A DNA stretch of 64,000 nt from the NCBI GenBank assembly GCA_019722365.1, contig JADFUC010001218.1, positions 1 through 64,000 of the forward strand, given 5' to 3'. Below are positions 47,372-60,869 of the stretch, piece after piece (positions within the stretch are counted from its first letter, which is position 1; each line of letters starts with the position of its first letter). A program made the translations under genes and the position numbers. Source of the DNA: Lithospermum erythrorhizon. Lineage: Eukaryota > Streptophyta > Magnoliopsida > Boraginales > Boraginaceae. Below the pieces are notes generated by a model. It saw nothing but the letters and a program-made list of their open reading frames with translations, did no database searches and was not told the origin of the DNA.

Positions 47372-49870
47372 AACTCCCACCGGCTAATATTTTTTTTAAA
47401 TGAAACACATAGTCCTCTCAATCATCTATACACTTTTTGCCTCAAAAAGGAATCCTAGCATCTGACAAAGGATGAATTTTTTCAATTCATTAGCATCACT
47501 ACGAGTGCTTAACTTATTTAGTAGAACCTCCGACTTGACCACGAAGCCACGCGTATCGGAGTTCACCATGAACATGTACATCCGGGACATAGACAACATT
47601 GAGCCCGACTTCTTTTTTCCACGAAGATCCCTCTTGATCCTTACATGCTTTAAACAGCAACACAAGAATTCCCTTGATAATCATTCGCCTGACTCGAATT
47701 TCTTTATTGTTGAGATACCAGAAATACATTACTTTTGACGCCCAGTTCCTTATGATGAACACATTTAGAATCTGGAACATGAGAAATCTAACCATGTTGA
47801 TGAATACTCACTTACTATAGAGAGCTTGTAACAATGGCTAATTAACATGTGGCCACTTCTTTCCACAATGATAACAGACTCATTTCTTCTTCTTTTTGTA
47901 CTTGGGTAATATTTTAGCATGAGAATGACAGTGTTACTGCCAGTTAGATCGAGATGTTGTACCAACAATTGGATCAATAGGATCGAATGTTGTGCCAGGA
48001 TTGAACCCGAAGTTGGAACGGATGTTGACAATATTTTGTATAACAGTTTGGATTCTTGAACTTTTACAACGAGGAGCAAAACTTAGTTTTTTGAGCATTC
48101 TCAACCAGCCACACAATATGGTCATTCGGAGAGTGACCAATAGAGAGAATTTCATCCAGCTTGAAAGTCCCAGAATTGAGCATACAAATGGAATTTTTCT
48201 CATGAATTCTAGTTAAATTAGGATAAACTCACGAACATTCTCCTTTAATTCAGAGTTGATAGTTAACATCTTATTGTTTTTCATTAATAAGAGTTCCATT
48301 TCTCTCTTTTGTACATTCGAGATCACCTTGCAACTTAATTTTAATGTCGAATAATTGTTTATGTACTCAACTAATTCTTCAATAGTCATCTTCATCATCC
48401 CACTACTCTACTTTCGTGCGTAAACGGGCAGACATACAGCTTTATTTGGGTTTGAGTATATGTTTGAAAGTGTCGAACCTTAGATTCGAACACGTTTGAA
48501 AGTGTCGAATCTTAAAATTTAACGTTTGAGTATAGGTTTGAACACCGCGAATCGAGCCGAACTTTTGAATCCAGATCGAACCGTTTGTGTAGTTTAGACA
48601 CCTTCACAGTGGTGAATCGAATGGATGAGAGTACATGAAACAGGAAGAAAATGAGATAGATGATGATAAATTTATATTTTAATGAGGTTTTCGACATTGG
48701 TTTACATCATATCTAAGTGATAATGGATCAAATGTAGCCAGTGGATCGGTATTTCGCACGGTTCGGTCGATCCTTCAATTGTAATTTTAAGGTTCGGTTT
48801 GCATCATTTCTTATTTATCCGAGAGCCAGAAGCAGGCCCAGAACTATTCGAGCCAGAATAATGCTGAATCGAATCGAGCTTTTGGGTTCATTCATTTTCT
48901 CTGCTTAAATCGGTCGTACAAGGAGATTGATGGCTTTGAATGTGAATGCAACAAACCGCTTAATCTTAGTTGTTGTGTTTCTTGATCTTTCCATGACTCG
49001 TGGTGGTATTACAACTTTAATCTAGAAGATTTGAATGGTCAATCACAGACATCACCTTAACGCTTCATTCTTGATATTGGATCTCGGTTGATTGTTGATC
49101 CGATCCATTTTGACATTTGTGTCGTAGGTACCATTTGTTGGACAAACTATCATTGACTTCTTGTTTGGCGGCGTTGCGGATTTATTATCTTTGTAACTTT
49201 GATCATGAGAGACATTTGAGAATGTAATAAAGGAACAAATACCTCATTTAATCCCTCGTGATAGAAATGTCATTAGCCTCTTCTATGACAATCACTTTGG
49301 AATTGAATCAACTTGGAAGAGATCTAAGTATCTTTTGATAATTTTTTCTTTAGACATCTTCTCTCGAATCCTTAGAATTCATTGGAGATATCCTTAAGAA
49401 TGATAATAAATTCAATGATGGTCTCGTCTTCCTTCGTTTCTGATTCTCAAATTTGGTATTGAGAAGTTGGAGGCACATACAGACCCCTCTGAGTTCCTTC
49501 AAATACACATGCGAGAGTTTTCCCGACTTAACTTTATATTTGACATGTTCGGATAAAGTATATCGTATTTATGTTCACACAACCTCGTGTGCGTCGAGAG
49601 CATTCCAATTTTCCGTGAGGCTTCCCGTTCTTTCTTGTCCGTTCCATCTTAGGTTTCGATCGAGTGCCGGGTAAAGTACATTTGTGGAGGAGGTTCAACC
49701 GAGATAAAACACGTTTCCATGTTTGATATTCATGGATCTCGAGTATGACCATCACCTTTCTTCCCGATATATAATTTATTTATAAAGTTGTAGAGGCGAC
49801 TTTGTACTCGCTTCCATCTACAAATTACTATGATCTCGCTCTGTATGTCCAGTGCCACTCTGATACCAAT

Positions 49871-50805
49871 TGAAGTTAAGTAACTTTCTTTGTGGAAATA
49901 GGAAGTAAAAAGATCGGAGTTTGGGCAACGTACATTTAGACTTCCGGTTTATAATAGTTGGTATAATACTCGAACACGAACAGAACATAACAGAAACCAA
50001 GTGTTGAGACATGATGTCAGTGACACTTGGATCAGCTAATCTTGTGAAATAAATATGCGAAAGTAAAAACCCTGAGGCGTGCTTTAGTTCGGTACCCGAT
50101 GTGGCGCTAGATGCGATGGGCGCTTTGCCCGGTGAAGGAATCCTTTAGATAATGAGAATTACAAATAAGGTCTTATCTCCTCGAGACCTATTCTACTCCT
50201 ATCGAGATGTATAAGTCCGGGCTCCCCACGACTTTGCTACACTATCCTCCTGACAAAACTCTTATCCACTAGTATGTGTCACATTCGCAGTATTAAACAA
50301 TAAAAAACAAAGGCTAATAAAGTAACGAGGTGTTAACAACGGTTGTACCGCAGCTAAGGAGTTTTATAGAACAACTTCATTTCATTCAACCTCTGATAAA
50401 GATAAAAACTCTCGAGAAGCTCTTTTCCTGCAAAATGTCTGAGAACAATATATTTTTTGGTGAAGTCACAGGTCTAGTGAGGCCTTTATATATAGTGTAG
50501 GCACAAACAAATTTATAGTAATAACTTCCATAAACAAAACCTTCCATAATTTCTTTGCACTTTCCTTCTCACTGACCAACGAATGCGCACATACTTAGAA
50601 TTTACTCAAGACATTACCATATATTATAGAGGATGAAAATATATGTTCCAATTATTACCAAATTGACAGAATCTCAAAAATATACGTACAATATTGCTGT
50701 TGTGAACTATTGTAACCAAGCGTCTTCGACACTTGTTCCGACAACGCGTCCTTATTCCACGGTTTGCGTGCTCAACAAAATTGCCCGACCAATAAAATAC
50801 TAACA
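49871..50805 (-). repeat. LTR (5' LTR of the - strand element)
   Basis: Begins TGAAG on the + strand two bases past the primer-binding motif and ends ..ACTAACA at 50805. Length about 935 bp. Differs from the partner mostly by small indels. Confidence 0.8.
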
Positions 50806-53800
50806 AAATCGAAGAGAATCGGCGCGAGCTATGGATTCTAAGCATTTGCGGCGATTTGTAAGATATGCAGCTTGCTTGACTTGATTTTTGTCTTGATAGG
50901 AGCTTGGTATGAGCTTCGAAACGATTTGAGCTCGACTTGAGCTTTGAAACGACTTGATTTGATTTAGATTTGATTTGGATAGAGACTCACAGGGGCGAGG
51001 CGGATATGTGTCGCTTGTCTTCTGATAGACAGGGGACTTAGTGCGGACTTGGATGGTCGATCCGGGAGCCTTACCGCCGTATTCCTTGTTGGTTGTATGG
51101 ACTTGATCTCAGGTCTATGTGGGGCTGGATGGACTTGCTATGAAGTGTCTTTGTAGTGTGGGGCTTCACCTTTTGGTCGGACTTAAGGGATATAATCCAA
51201 GTGGGACTTAGTAGCTTGATATGCTACTTGTCTTTGATGGGACTTGCTTTGGGCTAGAACTCCAAAAGCTTGTAGGCATGTGGAAATGTAGCAAGTTGTT
51301 GGAAGCAATGCTTGACTAGCACACTATAGTGGCACTTAGTAGCGTGTTGTTGTAGAGTAAGAGACTTAGTGAGTTGTGCTCCAACTTGCCGTTTGACTTA
51401 AGGCGTAAAGCAATATGCGTTACAACTTATACTATATAGGCGTTATCCAACTTATTAGTAGTGATGAGGAGTTGATTTCACATTTGTGTGAAGCAATGTC
51501 TACGTTTAAAACTTGTACTCTGGCGGCCTTAGCGGTATTCTTGTAGTGATGATCGATTATGAAAGTGGTTAATACCGGCCTTTGTTGATGATCGCGATCG
51601 CTCGGACAAGGGCCTTAACGGCGTGTTTCTGTGGAACCTAGTTAGAATTTGAATGTTTGATGTATTCCTATATTTGGAACTTGATGAATCAAACACAGAT
51701 TTTTTCGAATTGTTCATGCAGATTATGAATAATCGGGAGGCTATTTAGCTTATTCACTGAATATTGAGCGTTGCTTGAAATGCATTGTGAAGTTACCAAG
51801 TGATTTTATACAACAATTACTACATTTCCTTGATAATTCCACCTTATGCGCCTATTTTTGGCTACCCAGTGTTTCCGACCACGAAGTGGTGTTTCTTCTT
51901 TAAGTCGGAGGATTTCGGAGGTGCGTCCTCACATATTTTCTCAGACGTTTTTCAGTGATTCTGGGATTTTCTTGATGGAGATTTTCGAAAATAAGAGCTG
52001 ATGTATTATAGGGCAGGGCTTTAAGTCTACTTTTCTGATTGGTTGTGAGTTTAATTTCAGTGGATCGTGATCTTAGCAGATTTGAATTTTGAGGCAAGAT
52101 CACAGACATCAATTTTAGGAATTAATTTTCTCCAAGTATTAATATGGGGCCCCTATTTTGTATGAAAAAGGTTAGGATCTTTTTTAGGTTAAGCATTTTA
52201 AGTATTATTACAGACTTTTTGGAGCCTTTGGTATTCCACTTGAACCCCAAAACTTTCGGAACCTCAATTTGAGGCCATAGAGCAGATTTTAATGTAATAA
52301 AATTAGGAATTACAGCCTCGAACCCTCAATTTAATGTTCATTTAATTCGGACTATTTTCTGGAAACTACTTATTAGATGCAGATTTTACATTAAATTTTA
52401 GGGTTCGATCCGAATATAACCTCGTGTCATTTTTAGTGGCTCGATTTTAATTAATTTGATTAAAGTCGTCTTAATTATTTTTGAGTATTTATTAATAAAT
52501 TTTCAGCATGCAGTTGCCCCTCGGGCCGGTGCGTACGTAGTAGGTGACGGGTTCGACTGAACTTGATTAATCCCGGCGCTATTTAATGCGTGTTTGTATT
52601 TAAAGTTTTTCTTCCGTGTATTTGCTCCATAACCACTTGACATCCAGTCTCTTATTTGACTTATTGGATGTAGATTATATAATTTATTGATGAGAGTGTA
52701 TTACTAAATCTCGATCACAGTTATCGCTCACTGCGGAGGTCGGAGTTTGTTGTTTCGGACTTCTTTGTTGCATTTAAGGCTAACTGCGGTCCTTGGTCAT
52801 CATCCATGTCTTTTGAGGACTTGGAAGGGTGATAACCTATTTATAGAATTTTATTGTGATACCTTTGATCACAGCCCTGGTCAACTCTTGACTTATAGGA
52901 ATGTTGACTCATTTCAGGTTTATTGTGACATATTTTATATGTCACAATCCTTAATTAAGCATTCGGTTTGAAACTTGACTTAATGAAGACTTAACTACAT
53001 GTGATTTAATGCTAACTTGTGTTGGGATCCCATTTAATTTTAAATTTATTAGAGAATTAAACCATTCAGGTTTAATGTTAACATGATGTATTATATGTTA
53101 AGATCCATTTAATTCTTGATCCGTATAGGATATGATATGAATTAATTTATTTAGGGTTGAATATTGACATGAATTTATTATATGTCAAGACCCCATTTAA
53201 TTTTCAATTTATTTAGAGAATTAAATTTTATAAAGATGTATTACTCTAGATTTATTTATATTGATCCGAATCCCTTTGCAACATTTGTGACTTTCAACAT
53301 GAGTTTATTACATGTTGGATAATTAACCTTAATCCTGTGAATTTTAGAACTAATCATCTTAATTTAATCCCACTTTTGGAATTTTCGGACCAATTTTGGG
53401 TCCATTTTATTTAATTGTCAAACATTCGGGATGTATATCTTTTCATGTGAAAAATTTAATCATCCCTACCCACATGTATGAGAATTTTCGAACAAGGCCT
53501 ATGTTAGGCTAGTTCGTTTTATTTAAATCTTCTGACATAAAGACTTCGCTTATCTAACAAGACGAGGACTTTTGGGTAGTTGTATGAGGTATCTATATAA
53601 GCATGATGGAAGGAAGAGAGTATTAATCAACTTTCTCCCCACTTTAGCCAGATGCCTTGTGAGTGAGTCTCCACCACTCTATTTTTTTGTTTTGATTTTT
53701 CACTTACTTCTTGCATCATCCACATAATTATATACTCAACATTAATACTCTTTTTTATGATTTGCAAGCTTTTCAAATCATTGTTATAAAGTTTATATTT

Positions 53801-54751
53801 TTTGAAGACATACTTGAGAGATTTTGCATAAAGGTAATACCTTTGATCTTTATACTTATTTTATGCTTTTCATAGACCTTAACATATTCTTTGATGATTA
53901 TTTGGTAGTCTTTTGACTTAGACTATATGTTTTAGGTATAAAAATCAAAACTTTGTAAGTTTTAATGATTATACATGTAACATAGTCTTCATGAACACTT
54001 ATCATCAAGATTGAATTTTTAATTGTGATTTGGCCATGATTTATGTTTGCACGTGTTTGTTTATTCTCTATTTAGATGTTTTGAATATTCTCTTGAAGTT
54101 TCATCATGTTCCGAATAGTTTAACTATTTTTCAAATTTCATGATTTCAGTTCGTCAAGAATTTCCAGCCCCCCAGAAAACGTCTTGTAACTTCTTCGTTA
54201 CAAGTCAGTTTTGGGCCCGTGTTATATCGTTAGAAAGCTAATGAAGAGACGGTTGTTTTGATATATGGAGGGCCTCCTAACTCACTGTATAACTTGAGTT
54301 ATGGGCGTTCAAAGTTGTTGCTAGAATTTGCACTTTCAGCTTTTTGTAGCAACTTCATAATTTTATTTCTCCCTACTCGGACGTCCGAATGGGATGAAAC
54401 CTGTTCTCATGGATTTGTCTTTGAGTCTAGTTTCTGGATAAATTTTCCTTATAATTTTTCGGGCACTTGAGGTTGGTCGTCTAACCCCATGAGCTTGTAT
54501 ATGCTATGCCTGAATATGTTTTGCTTTGAATTGTGCATTCACTTAGGATAGGATGGCCTTGAGCATATGACATGGACCTCTAGGACTTTGATGCATCCCT
54601 TCCCTTATACTTTTGATCAAGCCTTGATGGGGGGCTTGATTGCTTGCTTTATGTTTTTTTCCTTGCTTTTGTGGACTCGGATAGTAGGGTGCTTAGTGAA
54701 CTTATAGTTCTTACCCATAATTATTCTTAGGTTTCCTTGAGTCGTAGCTCA

Positions 54752-54808
<57 letters not shown>

Positions 54809-55530
54809 AAACTTAGACATACATTTAGTGCGAGTGACCTTGAGTATTGATGGTATTTAGTGAGTGGGAGGAGGTCCTCTTTTCTGTCAAACTAACTTGC
54901 TCTTGGAATTACTCTATTCATTTTTCGGTCCACAATCGCACATTCATGATTTGCGGGGCGTTGGCAAATAAAGGGCATCCCATAACTGTTCTTAAACCAC
55001 GCGCTTGGAGTTGGCTTTGACTCTATGCTTCTTTGCTTTGCTTTGATAGTGTGAGTAACGTATGAGTTGGAGACGGGCGTCCGAGTCTCCACACTTTCAT
55101 TCTCTATTATTGTTGATATTTACTTGTTGAAGGGGGTGGCGCCCTTTTTGGACTATGTAGTCCCTGAGGTTAGTGCTCATCCTTTTGAAATTCATAGTAT
55201 GTATCGCGTAGGCTTTGCTTTATATCTTGATTTGATTTGCTTTTATGCTTTGATGTTTAATTTGATGCTTATGGCTCTTTGGCCTTTGCTTCCTCTTTAT
55301 TAGCCTCACATGATGGCTTCTAGGGGACAAATAATTTTTTTGATAAGTTATGACTGGGCCTGGAGCATTCCAGTACACTCGTGCCTCGAGGATGGGTTCA
55401 CCGAGGATCAGGTCAAAGCGTAGTTCATTTTGATGGATAGTTTAGATTTATATTTGAGAGTTTGTTGTTGGGTGTTTATGCTCTTACCCATGGTACACTG
55501 GAAACTCTCTTACAGGGGGAGATGTGGTAT
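50806..55530. mobile_element. Unclassified LTR-like repeat DNA
   Basis: No coding domain found in 4.7 kb. The first part is rich in gacttgattt/ggacttg words. Part of it (about 51280-51425) recurs at 63855-63998. A promoter-like tctatataagcatg lies at 53592-53605, and a purine tract gggggagatgtgg ends at about 55527. These fit a large retroelement LTR or a non-autonomous element, but class and ends are not settled. Confidence 0.4.
54752..54809. repeat. (TA)n microsatellite
   Basis: About 58 bp of nearly pure ta dinucleotides with one tg interruption. Confidence 0.9.
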
Positions 55531-55727
55531 TTAACGTATAAATAATATTCTAATATCTTATTGAATCTGATCCCGTGATCATTTCTGGGTTGTATAAACA
55601 ATTAAGAGACATAAAATATGTGTCTTAGATTCTTAGAATAATTATCAGAATATTATTGTTTATACAACTGGTAGTGATCATGAGATTCATATCCAATAAT
55701 ATTATTAAAATATTATTTATACGTTAG
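55531..55727. repeat. Large imperfect inverted repeat (about 72-bp arms, 52-bp centre)
   Basis: Left arm 55531-55602 (from ttaacgtataaataatatt) is the inverse of right arm 55655-55727 (ending aatattatttatacgttag). The centre holds taagagacat..atgtgtctta, itself nearly palindromic. The right arm also occurs at 57931-58012 and 63745-63816, as the 3' part of the copia LTRs, but there without the left arm. Confidence 0.8.
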
Positions 55728-55737
55728 AAACACCAAC

Positions 55738-56878
55738 AGTGACATCTGAGTCCGGTTACTAGATTGTATTTGTATAATTAATACGAGTCATAAATTCCAT
55801 AAGTTCGAATATATGCTATATTTTGCTTTATGTTAATCTGTTACTTTGTTTATGCATGAGTGTCAATTAAATATGATTAATAGTTAGTCAGTTTCGAAGT
55901 TAATATATTGTAATATTAAAATAATTTTCTGATTAATTGTTGTATCTGAAAAATTATTAAATTGAGTCAAAAAAAGTATAAAATTAAATTCACCGTCGCC
56001 GTCGGGGAGGTGGAGCGTGTGTGTGCTTACGTCAGCTCCACCAGAGAGTAGCAGTAGAGTAATCTAGGTTTCGAACCTGAGGTCCGAGTATAATCGGGCA
56101 GTCTTGGTACGGCCGATTATGGATTCGTTGGACTTCGGCTTCGTTAAGATGTTCGGACGTCGATTAAATTGATTTAGAAATTAATTTAAATGCAAGGGAT
56201 TATTTATTCAATTTAATTTATTACCATTAAATATTTCTAATTAAATTAAAATTAATTTTAATTTATTAAAATAGAAAATAATTGGATTAGAAATAAATAA
56301 TTTTTGAAAATATTAGATATAAGTATAAAATTATTTGATAATTAAATACTTATATAATGACATAAAATTCGGATTTGAATTTTAATAAGTAATTGTTTAT
56401 ATTATTTGATAATTATATAATAGTATATAATTCGATTGATGGATAATAATAGCATTCCAATTTACCGTCAAATGCTTACACATGTATAAATAAAATTTAG
56501 AAAATTAATTTGTTCATCATAATATATTTAAAGATATATTGATGGATGCCATGAGATTTATGATATGACTTGTTTGTATTTTTAGAAATCACGGTATACA
56601 TAGTTTTGCTATAAATGAATGACACATGAATTAATTAAGCATTAATATAATTAAAAGATGGAGACCCATTAGAGAATCAGGCTAAAGGAAAAATAGTTAA
56701 CATAGTTAAGAACTAGTATAAGTTTCGTATTTTTCTACGTAAGTCATACCATGTATCTCAAGTGTTATATTTAGTCTTACGATTGATGTGTTATAAATTA
56801 GCTTGATATAATATTGTCTTAGCATAATCGTAAGTATTACTAAGCATAACTAATTCCACCATTAAGTTAAGAAATATT
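55738..56878. other. Retroelement leader-like sequence between LTR ends
   Basis: Lies between a truncated LTR end (to 55737) and a complete LTR start (56879). Opens with gtgacatctgagtccgg and has a GC-rich patch (about 55990-56045) in AT-rich DNA. No gene. It could be the remnant interior of a tandem element copy. Confidence 0.4.
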
Positions 56879-58018
56879 TGTTAGAAATATGAGATATTTG
56901 AAATAGTGCCCGTTGAACAATTCGATTGTACAACCGATTTACTCATTTAAGTTTAAGTTCGTATATACGTTCGATTATGTAGTAATGTTCGTATTAGGAT
57001 ACTCGAGATGACATTAGGGGTTATGATGGCTTACTAGGGTCCTCTCATAATCAATGTACTAATATATAATGTTCGGTTATCATTATTTAGTACATGACTT
57101 TTGTCAATCGAGCCTAAGAGGTCACACACTTACAACGAAAGCGAGTCATAATTTAATTATAATTTTTGGGGTTTAAAATGGAACTATGTAAGAACATTGG
57201 GGCAAAATTCCAATTGTAGAATTATGCCCATGTTCAACTATTATAGGAAGAAGAAGCTTCGAGATTTTCTTTTGTAGAATCGTGAATATTCTACTTAGCT
57301 TTCTATGTGCCTTTATTTTATACATAAAGTGAAGAGATTCCTGGGAGCATACTCGTTTTAGTCGACCAGAGTTGTAGAGAGGGGATGAGAATTTGAGAAT
57401 TGTCTAAAGCATAATTCTAGAATATTCTTCTTAACCACTAAACATGCCTTTATTTTAGGGATAAGAAGTGAGAAAATTCTAGAACCCATTGTATTTGTTT
57501 AGTCGACTATTTCATCATCAAAAGGAGGTGGCATTTTTGCTTAAAACTCTAATATTTTAGTTATAGTTGATAGCTAAAATTTAGGGCCCAAGTGCCTATA
57601 AATAGGATACTCTCATGAAGAAAATTTAACCATTAACTTTTGATAGTCAATTTTGTGGAAAAAAAACAAAAAGCTCTCTCTCCCTCTAAACCATTTGGTT
57701 CGACTAGTAGGTGGGAAAATTCACTTTGAATTTTTCTACCCAACCTCGATTATAATTCAATATTTTAAAGGGGTTATAGTAAAACCTCCGGATGGACTTG
57801 TTCGCTCGTTGGTGTGGAGCGATCTTAGGCGTTGTTCTGCTTTGGATTAACAAGTAAGTGCTTCGTCATAATGTTGCTATTTTACTACTGTTTGTTTTTA
57901 ATTTTAGAAAAACGGTACAAATTTTTTCTATCTTTAATTATTGTTTATACAACTAGTAGTGATCATGGGATTCGTATCCAAATAGTATTGTTAGAATGTT
58001 ATTTATACGTTAGAAACA
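56879..58018 (+). repeat. 5' LTR of the copia element
   Basis: Starts TGTTAGAAATATGAGATATT. Shares acaaccgatttactcat, gtcgactagtaggtgg (in part), gacttgttc, gttggtgtgga, tttatacaactagtagtgat and ttatttatacgttagaaaca with the 3' LTR. It is longer than the 3' LTR by about 540 bp, mostly between 57000 and 57540. Confidence 0.75.
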
Positions 58019-58474
58019 CAGCGATATTGTCACTGAAATCTAAAAGTCGGGTAGAGGTCACTTAGGCGAGCGAGAGGCATGTTAGAATGACATACATTAC
58101 GTCTACAGGATGCTCCGCCGATAGGAAGATCGAGCGATTCCCAGAATCAAGACTTAGGCTTTGAAAAACTATCCATTACAATTGGCCATCGGTAGTCTTT
58201 GGTTACTTAAGCGGGTGCATGATGTCAAGACATCGGACCGTGGACAAAAGAGGTCGCTAATACAGTCATGTTGAACTTTTAGTGACGCAAAGGATTATGT
58301 TAATCAAAATTAGTGTAAGATCACCTACCCATATGATAGAGATTCGATCGTATGGAGCCTTGGTATACTTTGTATTTTTCAGTGGGATTGTAAGCACTAG
58401 TATTTATGTTCTATTATTTTGTATTAGAACATTCTTATAAAATAAAACTGAATTATTTATCTTCTGTAGTCAAA

Positions 58475-59290
58475 ATGACCTTCAATACTAATAACTCAAA
58501 AACTCTCCGATCCGCATTGGAAAAATGCCAACTTAATGGCATAAATTTCCTAGATTGGGCTAGGAACTAGAGAATAGTTCTCAAGTCGGAAAGAACCCGA
58601 ATCGTCTTAACCGAAGCTACCTCGGAACTTTGAAAAAGGTGATGAGGAAGCTTGGCTTTCTTATCAATAGCATAACGATGATGCTACTTATGTCCAATGT
58701 CTAATGTTGGCAAACATGGAAGCGAATCTTCAGATTTAATTAAAAATGTCGGCCAGCTTTACAGTGTATCACAAGCTGGAAAAGCTATTCCAAAAAGCGG
58801 CACCTGATAAGATACGACCTTGTTTGTGCCCTCATTGGTGTAACACGGGCAATGGACATCTGTGAGTCTAGCATTGTCATAAAGATGATAGGGCTAGTGG
58901 AAAGGCTTGAGCTTTGCTACATTCCTTTATCTCGAGGGAGGCGCGATGAACATCGTCCACCAGTCGTTTACTGACTCGTTTAGCAAAGTTTGTGATGAAC
59001 TTTAACATGCGTCAGGTTTCATAAGTCATTACTCCAGATTTTGCATGGGTATGATCCTTAATCTTTGAGTAGAACTTTAATAGAGCAGCGAAAGGCTGTA
59101 ACTCTACATTACGATGGTACAAAATAAGAGCAACATGAAAGGCGACCATGGAAACATAAGCCAGCACGGCAACCTGAGCATCCAAGAGGATGCTAAGAAA
59201 AATTATAAGTGTCATCATTGTGGGATTTTGGGGCAGGAATCGGGCTGTAAGATGTCTTGGCGAGAAAAAGAATGGAACTAGTACGTTCAG
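58475..59290 (+). pseudogene. copia gag relic
   Basis: From the ATG at 58475: a short N-terminus, then LNGINFLDWARN and IVLKSE, the usual N-F-x-D-W-x-R-N-L-R-I-V-L start of plant copia gag. Near 59206-59245 a worn zinc knuckle reads YKCHHCGILGQESGCK: three cysteines stand in place but the histidine is lost. Confidence 0.75.
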
Positions 59291-59319
59291 TACAGTATTC
59301 ACGTTATTACTCTAAAAAC

Positions 59320-59716
59320 TTCTTACTCTGATACTTGGATCTTAGACAGAGATTCAGTCGATATTTGTAAAAATGTGCTTAGCACTGAATAGAGGCAATT
59401 TGGAGAAAGGCGAAGTGGACTTGAGAGTGTGATGGATCAAAGTTATTGGCTACTTTACACTAGGTCTACTAAATTAGCATTACCTACGGGTTTAAATCTT
59501 GTTTTGAACAACGTTTACTTTGTACCTGCTTTGAGAAGAAATATTATTTTCATTTCTCGTTTAACTTTGGATGGCTTTTCAATTTTAATAAATGCCGAAT
59601 GTTGCTTTATTTCTCGAAATGGAATGACTTATGGTACTGCTACGCTTGATAATGAGCTATACGTGTTAGACATGAAACTAGCTATACGTGTTAGACACGA
59701 AACTAGAGTCTTATAA
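59320..59716 (+). pseudogene. copia protease and pre-integrase relic
   Basis: DTWILDRDSVDIC (about 59331-59368) matches the copia protease active-site region, where D-T-G-S has become D-R-D-S. It continues LNNVYFVPALRRNIIFISRL, then DGFSILIN and ELYVLDMKLA. A short duplication repeats the last motif (gctatacgtgttagac, 59657 and 59682). Confidence 0.75.
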
Positions 59717-60756
59717 CGTGAATATTAAAAGGAGGAAACCGAATGAGTTGAATCCAACATACACAATGGCCTTCTGAGGCTTAGTGGCGTGGTAATGACG
59801 CATGAAAAGACTTAGGGCGGATGGAATTCTACAGGTGGATGAATTTGAATTATTCGACACGTGCGAGTCATGCTTGATGGGCAGGATGACCATGTAAACT
59901 CTTTCTTGGAGACGATGGAAGAGGCCGGCCGATTTATTGGAAATCCTTACACACACCGATATGCAGCGGACCAATGAATAAAGCTTGCAAGAGGTGGTTT
60001 TACGATACGTTATAACTTCACCGATATTTCTGACAAATATGGTTATATATATCTCCTAAGACATAAACATGAAGCCTTTGAAGTGTTGAGAGTTTGAAGG
60101 AAGTGAACCAACTCAATAAAACAATCAAGGTTCTCGATCCCAATAGGGCGGAGAATACTTGAGCCATGACTTTAGTCTGTCCCCGAGGCGTGGTATATCA
60201 CATTTCCGAACCCCGTGTCGAACGCCCTGGCTTGACGGTGTATGCAGAAAGGAGGAATCGAACCCTTTTAGACATGTTTCGATCGATGATGAGTACCTCG
60301 ACACTACCAGCCAATCTATGGGGATATGCATAACAAACTACGATACATACACTAAATAAAGTTCCAACAAAATCGACTCCCTTAACTCAATAAGAGTTAT
60401 GGTTTAAGAGACCTCCCAAGATAGCATATATGAGAATTTCGGGCAGTGAAGTCTATGTTAAGAAAGTTAACAAAGACAAACTAGGACCCAAATCCGATAA
60501 ATGCTTCTTCATTGAATACCCTAAGGAAACTTTGGGGTATTACTTCTATCAGAAAAGCGAGAACAAAATCTTTGTTGCTCGTACTGGTGTCTTCCTTGAA
60601 AAGGAATTCATGGACAAAAGAATCAGGAAAAATGATCTTGAACTAGTTCAAGAACAAGAGGAGGTTGCTAACGCACCCGAATCTCCTCAGGAGGTGGATC
60701 CCTCTTACATAGAGAGGTTCCGCTCAGACAAATGTGAAGCGTGGAAGAACCTCTGA
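59717..60756 (+). pseudogene. copia integrase relic
   Basis: AERRNRTLLDMFRSMMS and LPANLWGYA (about 60240-60330) are classic copia integrase text. The following open frame (60430-60756) reads VKKVNKDKLGPKSDKC, FFIEYPKETLGYYFY, ENKIFVARTGVFLEKEF. It is the best preserved part of the element. Confidence 0.85.
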
Positions 60757-60869
60757 TTCAATGACCCACGAGAAGATACGATAGAACTCGTCAAGAACCC
60801 GATAGATGAGTGCGGAAACTTTGTTATTTGAAAGTGAGCCTTCTTCTCTGAAGAAGCAATGAGAAAGGA

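Larger units (their letters stand above)
46426..50805 (-). mobile_element. LTR retroelement reduced to LTRs plus gag/protease start (copia-like)
   Basis: Two direct LTR copies (about 46426-47371 and 49871-50805) flank only 2.5 kb. Orientation is -: the primer-binding motif tggtatcagag (its complement is at 49858-49868) sits next to the right LTR, and a purine tract (ggtgggagtt on the - strand, 47372-47382) sits next to the left LTR, as expected. The interior has a gag zinc-knuckle relic (near 47850-47870, CYHCGK with a one-base insertion, then GHMLISHC). It ends near 47560 with NVVYVPDVHV, text of the protease/pre-integrase region. Integrase, RT and RNase H are absent. Confidence 0.75.

Noticed and set aside
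46426..50805. A confident target-site duplication for the gag-only element
   Set aside because: The bases beside the two LTR ends (atgtc and aaatc) do not match, and the left LTR end is uncertain.
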